Shown here: one piece after another, positions 1-6,795 of the stretch
How positions within the stretch are numbered: the first letter of the stretch is position 1
Layout of the letters: every line of letters begins with the position of its first letter
DNA from: Lewinellaceae bacterium
Lineage (GTDB): Bacteria; Bacteroidota; Bacteroidia; Chitinophagales; Saprospiraceae
Assembly (NCBI GenBank): GCA_020636375.1
Contig: JACJXZ010000004.1
Coordinates: forward strand, 664,158 to 728,157
Direction of reading: 5' to 3'
DNA length: 64,000 bases
Notes under the pieces: model-generated
Database searches by the model: none
The model's input: the letters and a program-made list of their open reading frames with translations, nothing else
What the model was told of the DNA's origin: nothing
Position numbers and translations under genes: made by a program

Positions 1-1202
1 GCAAGCTTTACTACGTCAACCTGCAGGGGGAAGTCCACCGGATCAGCTTCGGCGGCAACCCGGCGCCCGTGGCGGTCATTAATGCCGATAAGTACTACGG
101 CCCCAGCCCGCTGACGGTGCAGTTCGACGGCACGGCATCCTTCGATTCCAACTTGCCCATTACCAGTTATTACTGGGATTTTGGCGACGGCCAATATAGC
201 AATGAACTTTCCCCCAACCACACTTTCGCCAGCCCTGGCAGCGGCCCGAATAGTTTTCTCGCCCGGCTCACCGTTGCCGACAGCCTGGGGGCCAGCGCCA
301 GTGCCGAGGTTGTCATCTCTCTGAACAACAGCCCTCCCCAAGTGAAGATCACCAGTTTCCGCGACGGCGACCGATACCCCCTGGATCAGGGAACCACCCT
401 TCTGCGGCTGGCGGCCGAGGTGGAAGACAAAGAACACTCCAACGATGAACTTACCTATGAATGGCGGACCTACGTGCACCACAACGCCCATTTTCATCCG
501 GACCCCGTAGATTTTGAACACGAGACGTTTACCCTGATCAGCCCCCTGGGCTGCGACGAAGAGGAGTACTGGTACCGCATCGAGCTGACCGTCACGGACC
601 CGGAAGGCCTTGCCAACACCCAGAGCCAGAGTATCTATCCGTATTGCGGCGATCTTTTCCTGGAATGGGCGGAGTTGGCCGCCGGGGCAGAAGCCGGTCA
701 GGTCAACCTGCAATGGACGGCGGATATGGAGGACAGCGTAAGGCTGTTCGAAGTACAGCGCAGCCCGGACTTTTTCAGCTTCAAGGTGTTAGGTGCCGTC
801 CAGGCACAGGGTGGGCAGGGGCCGAATACCTATACCTTTATCGATGAGGCTCCGCGCCGAGGCCAGAATATCTATCGGGTAAAAGCCATCCGGGAGGACG
901 GCGCCTACTTGTTTTCCAATATGGCAAATGTCGGTTATCCCAGTTCCGGCTTTATTCAGGTTTATCCCAACCCCGCCCGCTCCTTTTTCCGGGCGGCTCT
1001 GTCGGAAGCCAAGGCCGGTATAGTGAGCCTGGAATTGTTCAGCAATGCCGGCGTTCGGGTGTACCAGGGGGCCTGGGAAGCCGAGCCCGGGCAGCCCTTC
1101 GGCCGGAAAATACTGACCCAGGCTTTTCCCAACGGCGCCTACCACTACCGCATCATTAACGGCGCGCAGGAAAAGGTGGGTAAGTTGGTGATCGCGAGGT
1201 AG
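1..1202 (+). CDS. C-terminal part of a secreted PQQ-type sugar dehydrogenase with PKD and T9SS sorting domains (5' end outside window)
   Basis: The reading frame is open from base 3, so the gene starts before the window. The first residues (KLYYVNLQGEVHRISFGG) resemble the last propeller blade of glucose/sorbosone dehydrogenase-like proteins; that is family inference from a short stretch. A PKD domain follows (YYWDFGDGQYS), then a second beta-sandwich, a fibronectin-like segment (VNLQWTADMEDSVRLFEVQRS), and a type A T9SS sorting domain starting at QVYPNPA and ending KVGKLVIAR. The protein should cross the outer membrane through the type IX system and be attached to the surface or released. 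The nearest downstream sequence is a heptamer repeat element rather than a classical terminator. The C-terminal domains are secure; the enzyme identity is tentative because the catalytic part is missing. Confidence 0.75.
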   Translation, partial: KLYYVNLQGEVHRISFGGNPAPVAVINADKYYGPSPLTVQFDGTASFDSNLPITSYYWDFGDGQYSNELSPNHTFASPGSGPNSFLARLTVADSLGASASAEVVISLNNSPPQVKITSFRDGDRYPLDQGTTLLRLAAEVEDKEHSNDELTYEWRTYVHHNAHFHPDPVDFEHETFTLISPLGCDEEEYWYRIELTVTDPEGLANTQSQSIYPYCGDLFLEWAELAAGAEAGQVNLQWTADMEDSVRLFEVQRSPDFFSFKVLGAVQAQGGQGPNTYTFIDEAPRRGQNIYRVKAIREDGAYLFSNMANVGYPSSGFIQVYPNPARSFFRAALSEAKAGIVSLELFSNAGVRVYQGAWEAEPGQPFGRKILTQAFPNGAYHYRIINGAQEKVGKLVIAR

Positions 1203-1204
1203 GG

Positions 1205-1398
1205 GGCTGTTGGCTGTTGGCTGTTCGCTATTGGCTGTTGGCTATTGGCTGTTGGCTATTGGCTGTTGGCTATTGGCTGTTCGCTGTTGGAGCTGGACTG
1301 CTGCTGAACAGTAGCAGCCTTCGTTTGCCGAATGGACGAAAGGCGAAAAGCGGCCTGCGAAAAGCGAAAAGCGAACTGCGAAAAGCGAACAGCGAACA
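1205..1398. repeat. Heptamer-period inverted repeat element 1
   Basis: Twelve consecutive 7-nt units of the form GGCTGTT, GGCTATT or CGCTGTT occupy 1205-1288. Eight units of the form GCGAAAA or GCGAACA occupy 1343-1398. The second block is roughly the reverse complement of the first, so the pair can fold into a long imperfect hairpin. It lies between two plus-strand genes. Five similar elements with different heptamers occur in the window. Confidence 0.85.
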
Positions 1399-1467
1399 CC
1401 CCCAGATTTCCATTTATCCCCTTACTTCCCTATTTTTGCCCGTTCTTAAAAAACGACATACCAAAAA

Positions 1468-2184
1468 ATGAGCCGGACCCTCTCTATTGTCATCCCCGCC
1501 TACAATGAGGCCCCCACCATTCACCTCATCCTGGACAAGGTAAAGGCGGTAGAGCTGGCCGGCGGGCTGAAAAAGGAAATGATCGTCGTCAACGACTGCT
1601 CGAAAGACGACACCAAAGGCGCCATAGAGCGCTATATGCAGGACAATCCCGGCGTGCCTATCCAATACTACGAGCACGAGGTCAATAAAGGCAAGGGGGC
1701 CGCCCTGCATACCGGCATCCGGGAAGCCAAAGGCGATTTCATCATCATCCAGGATGCCGACCTGGAGTACGACCCGCGGGAATACAACATCCTGCTGGCG
1801 CCCATCCTCGACGAGGTGGCCGATGTTGTCTACGGTTCCCGCTTTATGGGCGGCAAGCCTCACCGCATCCTCTTCTTCTGGCACTCGATCGGCAACAAGT
1901 TCCTCACCTTCCTGTCCAACGCCTTTACCAACCTCAACCTGACGGATATGGAAACCTGCTACAAGCTCTTCCGCGCTGAGGCCGTTAAGAACCTGGACCT
2001 GCGGGAACAGCGCTTTGGTTTCGAGCCGGAGGTCACCGCCAAAGTGGCGCGTTTGCCCGGCATCCGGATTTACGAAGTGGGCATTTCCTATTACGGCCGC
2101 ACATACGCGGAGGGGAAAAAGATCAACTGGAAAGATGGCTTCCGGGCTATTTACTGCATTTTTAAATACAACCTGTTTCCGTAA
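1468..2184 (+). CDS. Family 2 glycosyltransferase (polyprenyl-phosphate sugar transferase-like)
   Basis: This 238-residue cytoplasmic or membrane-associated GT-A enzyme would transfer a sugar from a nucleotide sugar, probably to a polyprenyl phosphate as in dolichyl-phosphate mannose synthases. Visible motifs are the N-terminal strand LSIVIPAYNEAPTIHL, VNDCSKDDT, and the metal-binding QDADLEYDP with D96 and D98 as the DxD-type pair. DMETCYKLFRAE and the C-terminal NWKDGFRAIYCIFKY are typical of the DPM1-like group. There is no C-terminal membrane anchor, and the length is normal for the soluble type. The gene converges on miaA with a 9-bp gap. The acceptor and sugar cannot be read from the sequence. 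Confidence 0.88.
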   Translation: MSRTLSIVIPAYNEAPTIHLILDKVKAVELAGGLKKEMIVVNDCSKDDTKGAIERYMQDNPGVPIQYYEHEVNKGKGAALHTGIREAKGDFIIIQDADLEYDPREYNILLAPILDEVADVVYGSRFMGGKPHRILFFWHSIGNKFLTFLSNAFTNLNLTDMETCYKLFRAEAVKNLDLREQRFGFEPEVTAKVARLPGIRIYEVGISYYGRTYAEGKKINWKDGFRAIYCIFKYNLFP

Positions 2185-2193
2185 TTCCCCTGT

Positions 2194-3492
2194 CTATTTC
2201 CACGCTAAACCTACCACCCTTCCACCGGAGTGTTTTTCTCTAAAAACTTCCCGGCGGGAGGCTATCCAGTTGGGGAGTTCTCCCGGACCGGGTTCGGCAA
2301 TGGCAAATAATTCGTCCAGCGGCTCGTCTTCCAGGGCAGTGAAGGCGAAAATCCTCCGCTCATCGGCCATCAGGGCACCCTGGTACAGGAGCAGCCGCCC
2401 TGCCCAGATATCTGGTTGCTTCATGAAAGGCCCTTCCAGGAGCGCCTCCCGTTTGCTTTCGGAGTAATTAATGGCAGCGAATATTTCGCTGTTTTTCAGT
2501 ATCCGGACTTCCATCGCCTCCTGGCTGCGCGCCGGCGCTGCAGCATATTCTTTATGATACTGCAGGCTGACGCCCTCGTTCCGCACTGCCTCGATGTACT
2601 GCAGGGCCAGCGCCCGGTCATCGGGGCGCAGCAACAGCCAGTGGCCGTCGCGCCGGTACCAGGTGAGCTGCCGCTTGGCATAGCGGCGGCTGTTGCGCTG
2701 GATCAGGGCGATGGCCTCTTCCTGGCTGAGGGTGCCGTCAAAATGATCGAAGAGCTCCTGATAACCTACGGTTTGCAGGGCGGCGAGGTGGCGTTCGGGA
2801 TACAGAGAACGGGCCTCCTCCAATAGCCCGGCAGCTACCATCTGTTCCACGCGGCGGTTGATCCGCCGGTACAGTTCACGTCGCGGCCAGTGGAGCTGCA
2901 GGTAGATGGGCGTGAACGGGCGCGGCCGGCGGGCGGACTTCCGAAACCGGGAAAACGGCTGGCCGCTGGCCCTCGACACGGCGACCGCCCGGATGAGGCG
3001 GTGCGGATTCTGCCGGTCCACTTCCTGGTAGTACTCCGGGTCCGTCCGGGCCAACTCTTCCTGCAAGTGCGCCAACCCCTTCGCCCGGTATTCTTCCTCA
3101 ACCTGCCGGCGAACGGCGGGCGGGACGTCGGGGAAGTCGTCCAGCCCTTCGCACAATGCCTTGATGTACAGGCCTGACCCGCCAACCAGGATGGCGGTGT
3201 CCTGCCGGGAGAACAGGTCCTCCAATACTTGCATGGCATCGCGCTCAAAATCGCCTACGCTGTACTCCTCGCCGATGCTCAGGCTGTTGATGAAGTAGTG
3301 CGGGGCCTGCTGTAGCTCTTCTTCCGTCGGTTTGGCCGTCCCGATATTCAGCTCCCGGTAGAACTGGCGGCTGTCCGCCGAAAGGATCGCCGTGCCGAAG
3401 TGCCGCGCCAGGCGGATGGCAAAGGCCGTCTTGCCGCTGGCCGTCGGCCCGCCGACGACGATGAGGTGTTTGGATGGAGTGGGATGTTTCAT
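2194..3492 (-). CDS. miaA: tRNA dimethylallyltransferase with a C-terminal extension
   Basis: MiaA adds a dimethylallyl group from DMAPP to N6 of A37 in tRNAs that read codons starting with U. The P-loop GGPTASGKT (about residues 14-22), SADSRQFYRELNIGTAKP, LVGGSGLYIKAL and the QRNSRRYAKRQLTWYRRD segment are all diagnostic. Family members are usually about 300-320 residues; this one has 432. The last 115-120 residues (from about NEGVSLQYHKEY) lie beyond the canonical fold and I do not recognise them. No frameshift is visible at the junction. The minus-strand start ATG lies at 3490-3492, beside a 16-nt direct repeat. The core identity is certain; the extension's function is unknown. Confidence 0.95.
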   Translation of the reverse strand: MKHPTPSKHLIVVGGPTASGKTAFAIRLARHFGTAILSADSRQFYRELNIGTAKPTEEELQQAPHYFINSLSIGEEYSVGDFERDAMQVLEDLFSRQDTAILVGGSGLYIKALCEGLDDFPDVPPAVRRQVEEEYRAKGLAHLQEELARTDPEYYQEVDRQNPHRLIRAVAVSRASGQPFSRFRKSARRPRPFTPIYLQLHWPRRELYRRINRRVEQMVAAGLLEEARSLYPERHLAALQTVGYQELFDHFDGTLSQEEAIALIQRNSRRYAKRQLTWYRRDGHWLLLRPDDRALALQYIEAVRNEGVSLQYHKEYAAAPARSQEAMEVRILKNSEIFAAINYSESKREALLEGPFMKQPDIWAGRLLLYQGALMADERRIFAFTALEDEPLDELFAIAEPGPGELPNWIASRREVFREKHSGGRVVGLAWK

Positions 3493-3564
3493 GGGTTCAT
3501 TGTTTCATGGGTTTATTGTTTCATGGGGTCGCTGGGAAACAAGGAACCCATGACCCCGTGAAAC
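3487..3564. repeat. Three 16-nt direct repeats ending in a hairpin
   Basis: Units of the type TTTCATGGGTTCATTG occur three times head to tail at 3487-3534. The last unit opens a hairpin: GTTTCATGGGGTC at 3518-3530 pairs with GACCCCGTGAAAC at 3552-3564 with one mismatch. The element fills the gap between amidase and miaA, both on the minus strand, and overlaps the first codons of miaA. Confidence 0.7.
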
Positions 3565-3578
3565 AGGGTAACCCTGAT

Positions 3579-5060
3579 TCATACCTCCGGCACTTTCCCC
3601 ATCCACGGCCGTGCCTTTTCCAGTTGGGCAGCGAGGCGAAACAGCATGTCTTCCCTGCCGGCGGGCGCGGTGAACATGACGCCGACGGGCAGTCCGTCGT
3701 TCGTCCAGTGGAGCGGGACGGACATGGACGGCTGGCCGGTGATGTTGCCCAGGGCCGTATACGGGATATAGGAAAAGATCTTTTCTGCCAGGGGCCCGAC
3801 CCGGGCTTTGAGCACGCCCTCCAGGTTGAGGCTGGTGACGAGCCTGAGCAGCCGCTTTTCGGCGGCGTCGGGCTGCAGGGCGCCGATCCGGAACGGCGCT
3901 TTGGAGACGGTGGGCGTCAGGAGAAGGTCGTATTGCTGGTGGAAGGCCCCGAGGCGGCGCGCGATGTCGTTCCACTTTCGCCGCCGGAAGGCGTAGTCTT
4001 TGGCGCTGAAGCTCCTGCCCAGCATCACCATGGCCCAGGTGGCGCGCTCCACATCGCCGGGGCGGGCAGCCCGGCCCAGGTGTTCGCTCAGGATTTCGAT
4101 GTCGGCGGCGGCCTCGCCGCACACCATGGTGAGGAAGGTCTCGGTCAGGTCTTCGCGCCGGTAGGGCAGGGGCGCCAGTTCCACCTGATGGCCGAGGGAC
4201 TCCAGCAAGCGGGCGGTTTTTTCGATGGCCAGGATGCATTCGGCGTCCACTTCCTGCCCCAGGGTGTGGGCGGTGCTGAACCCGATGCGGAGCTTTCCGG
4301 GATCTTCACCGATCACCTCCAGGTAGGGCTTTTCCGGCGGTTGGATGACGAAGGGGTCGCCGGGGGCGGATCCCTGGGTGGCGTCCAGCAAGGCGGCGCT
4401 GTCGCGGACCGACCGGCTGACGCAGTGTTCCATGACGGCGCCGCTCCAGCCTTCGCCCTGCTGGGGCCCCTGGCTGATCCGCCCCCGGCTGGGCTTCAGC
4501 CCGAACAGGCCGCAGCAGGAAGCCGGGATGCGGATGGACCCGCCGCCGTCGCTGGCCGTGGCCAGGGGCGTGATGCCGGCGGCGACGGCGGCTGCCGACC
4601 CCCCGCTCGACCCTCCGGCGGTATGGCCGATGTTCCAGGGATTGCGGGTTGGGCCGAAGTGTTGGGGTTCGGTATAAGGCGTTAGCCCGAATTCGGGCGT
4701 ATTGGTCTTGCCCAGGAAGGAAAGCCCAGCCTGCCGGTAACGCCGGGTAATATAGCTGTCTTCCTGCGAAACGTAATTGCGGTAACCCCGGCAGCCCGAT
4801 ACGCGGGGCGTGCCGGCAATTTCAAGCCCGAGGTCCTTCACGAGGAAGGGGACTCCCGCAAAAGGGCTGTCCGGGCCCGCGCTTTTCGCCATTTCCCGCG
4901 CCATATCGTAGAGCGGATGGATGATGGCGTTGATGGTAGGGTTGACGCTTTCTGCCCGGGTGATGGCTACCTCTACGAGTTCGGCAGCGGTGATCTCTTT
5001 ATTGCGCACCAGATCGGCAAGCCCTAGGGCATCGTGCTTTCGGTATTCTTCGAAGGTCAT
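3579..5060 (-). CDS. Amidase signature family hydrolase (NylA/GatA-like)
   Basis: This 493-residue Ser-cisSer-Lys hydrolase would cleave an amide bond. The lysine lies in VKDLG (K75), the cis-serine in GGSSGGS (S151), and the nucleophile in DGGGSIRIPA (S175). The 24-residue spacing between the serines is the same as in GatA. The overall arrangement and ending resemble 6-aminohexanoate-cyclic-dimer hydrolases and other single-component amidases rather than GatA, and no gatB or gatC lies nearby. There is no signal peptide, so it is cytoplasmic. The substrate is unknown. It is the upstream minus-strand neighbour of miaA, separated by about 86 bp of repeats, and is probably transcribed separately. 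Confidence 0.9.
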   Translation of the reverse strand: MTFEEYRKHDALGLADLVRNKEITAAELVEVAITRAESVNPTINAIIHPLYDMAREMAKSAGPDSPFAGVPFLVKDLGLEIAGTPRVSGCRGYRNYVSQEDSYITRRYRQAGLSFLGKTNTPEFGLTPYTEPQHFGPTRNPWNIGHTAGGSSGGSAAAVAAGITPLATASDGGGSIRIPASCCGLFGLKPSRGRISQGPQQGEGWSGAVMEHCVSRSVRDSAALLDATQGSAPGDPFVIQPPEKPYLEVIGEDPGKLRIGFSTAHTLGQEVDAECILAIEKTARLLESLGHQVELAPLPYRREDLTETFLTMVCGEAAADIEILSEHLGRAARPGDVERATWAMVMLGRSFSAKDYAFRRRKWNDIARRLGAFHQQYDLLLTPTVSKAPFRIGALQPDAAEKRLLRLVTSLNLEGVLKARVGPLAEKIFSYIPYTALGNITGQPSMSVPLHWTNDGLPVGVMFTAPAGREDMLFRLAAQLEKARPWMGKVPEV

Positions 5061-5206
5061 ATCGAGTTGGTTTGTCCGGTTAGGTATTTTGATGATGAAG
5101 GTAAAGATATTTAGGTTGCCAAACGCGGATTTTCAGGATTTCCAAAATCTCGCCGGCCGGCGCAACCAGAAGGGGTGGTAAATTGTGTTCTTTCAAATCT
5201 TTTCCT

Positions 5207-6673
5207 ATGAGCGATTTGATCCATCAGGCCTTCGACCCGGAGGCCTTTCGCCGCCAAGGGCACGAGCTGGTCGACCTGCTGGCGGGGTACCTCAGGGCCG
5301 TCCGGCAAAATGAAGAAGAACCTGCCATCCCTTTCACGCCCCCCGAAGCGGAATATGCTTTCTGGCAACAGGATTATCAGCTTAACCGGGGCGGTTCTCC
5401 CCTGGAGCTGTTCGCCTCGGTACTGGAGCGTTCCGTCCGGGTGCAGCATCCCCGATATATGGGGCACCAGATCAGCCCGGCGGCGCCCCTGGCGGCCCTG
5501 GCCAGCCTGGTGGACGGCCTGCTCAACAACGGAATGGGCGTTTACGAGATGGGCGCTGCCGGGACGGCCATCGAACGGCTGGTGGTGAAAACCGTGGCCC
5601 GCCAGATGGGCTTCGGCGAAAATGCAGACGGGGTACTGACCTCCGGCGGCACACTGGCCAACCTGACAGCCCTGCTGGCGGCGCGCAGCGTGAAGTCCCC
5701 TTCGCCCGTCTGGCAGGAAGGGCACCGGGAACAGCTGGCGCTTATGGTTTCCGAAGAAGCGCACTATTGCGTCGACCGTGCCGTCCGAATCATGGGGTGG
5801 GGCGAAGGCGGCATCATCAGGGTGCCGGCGGACGGGCGCTATCGCATGCAGGCGGGCCGGCTGGAGGAGTATCTCCGCAAAGCTCGCCGGGAGGGCAAGA
5901 CAGTGATTGCCGTAGTCGGCAGCGCCTGTTCTACGTCCACCGGCTCTTTTGACGAGCTGGAGGCTATCGCTGATTTTTGTCAGAAACACGGCCTGTGGTT
6001 TCACGTCGATGGCGCCCACGGCGGCGCGCTCTGTTTCTCGGAAAAGCATCGCTCCCTGCTGGCCGGCATCGAACGGGCGGATTCGGTAGCCATGGATTTT
6101 CACAAGATGCTGCTCACCCCGGCAGTTGCCACAGCGCTCATCTTTCGCGACGGCCAGCACAGCTTCCGCACGTTCAGCCAAAAGGCCCAATACCTCTGGG
6201 AACGGGAAACCGACGAAGAGTGGTTTAACCTGGCCAAGCGGACCTTCGAATGCACCAAGCTGATGATGGGCCTCAAGGCCTATGCCCTGCTGCGTACCTA
6301 TGGTCCGGAGCTGTGGGCGCAATACCTGGACCGGGTGATGGAACTGGGGCGGCGGTTTGCAACCCTGGCACAGGAAACGGATGGGGTCGAACTGGCGGTG
6401 GACCCCCAGTGCAATATCGTCTGTTTCCGCTACCATCCCGAGGGCATGGAAGGCGAGGCGCTCAACGCGCTGAACGAGGCCATCCGGCAGGCCCTGCTGG
6501 AAGAGGGGCGGTTCTACATCGTTAAAACAAACCTCCGGGGCAGCACCTACCTGCGCGTGACCCTGAGCAATCCGTTCACCACCGAAGCAGATATTCGGGC
6601 ATTGCTGGGTTCTGTGGCAGCAATAGCGGCTGCGGGACTTAAATCAGGTGCCTGGGAAAGGAATGCTTATTAG
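5207..6673 (+). CDS. Pyridoxal-phosphate-dependent group II amino acid decarboxylase
   Basis: This protein of about 488 residues belongs to the aromatic-L-amino-acid / diaminobutyrate / glutamate decarboxylase superfamily and would release CO2 from an amino acid. PLP would form a Schiff base with K300 in MDFHKMLLTP. The stacking segment GVLTSGGTLANL, the aspartate region WFHVDGAHGGA and HPRYMGHQ near the N terminus all fit the family. I chose the ATG at 5207 because the frame opens earlier only through a TTG and MSDLIHQAFDPEAFRRQG matches normal N termini. Substrate specificity cannot be called from the sequence. A heptamer hairpin follows and separates it from convergent ppc. Confidence 0.9.
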   Translation: MSDLIHQAFDPEAFRRQGHELVDLLAGYLRAVRQNEEEPAIPFTPPEAEYAFWQQDYQLNRGGSPLELFASVLERSVRVQHPRYMGHQISPAAPLAALASLVDGLLNNGMGVYEMGAAGTAIERLVVKTVARQMGFGENADGVLTSGGTLANLTALLAARSVKSPSPVWQEGHREQLALMVSEEAHYCVDRAVRIMGWGEGGIIRVPADGRYRMQAGRLEEYLRKARREGKTVIAVVGSACSTSTGSFDELEAIADFCQKHGLWFHVDGAHGGALCFSEKHRSLLAGIERADSVAMDFHKMLLTPAVATALIFRDGQHSFRTFSQKAQYLWERETDEEWFNLAKRTFECTKLMMGLKAYALLRTYGPELWAQYLDRVMELGRRFATLAQETDGVELAVDPQCNIVCFRYHPEGMEGEALNALNEAIRQALLEEGRFYIVKTNLRGSTYLRVTLSNPFTTEADIRALLGSVAAIAAAGLKSGAWERNAY

Positions 6674-6687
6674 AAACTTGTTTTTAG

Positions 6688-6757
6688 TTGCTTGTTGCTT
6701 GTTGCCGACAACGGACAACGGACAACGAACAACCGACAACCGACAACCGACAACAAA
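6688..6757. repeat. Heptamer-period inverted repeat element 2
   Basis: Units TTGCTTG, TTGCTTG and TTGCCGA (6688-6708) run directly into seven units of CAACGGA, CAACCGA or related sequence (6709-6757). The two halves are complementary and meet without a loop, giving a cruciform-like structure between two convergent genes, where it could also end transcription. Confidence 0.8.
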
Positions 6758-6795
6758 ACCAGTCCGTATATTTTCGGATCAATTCCGGGCTCACG

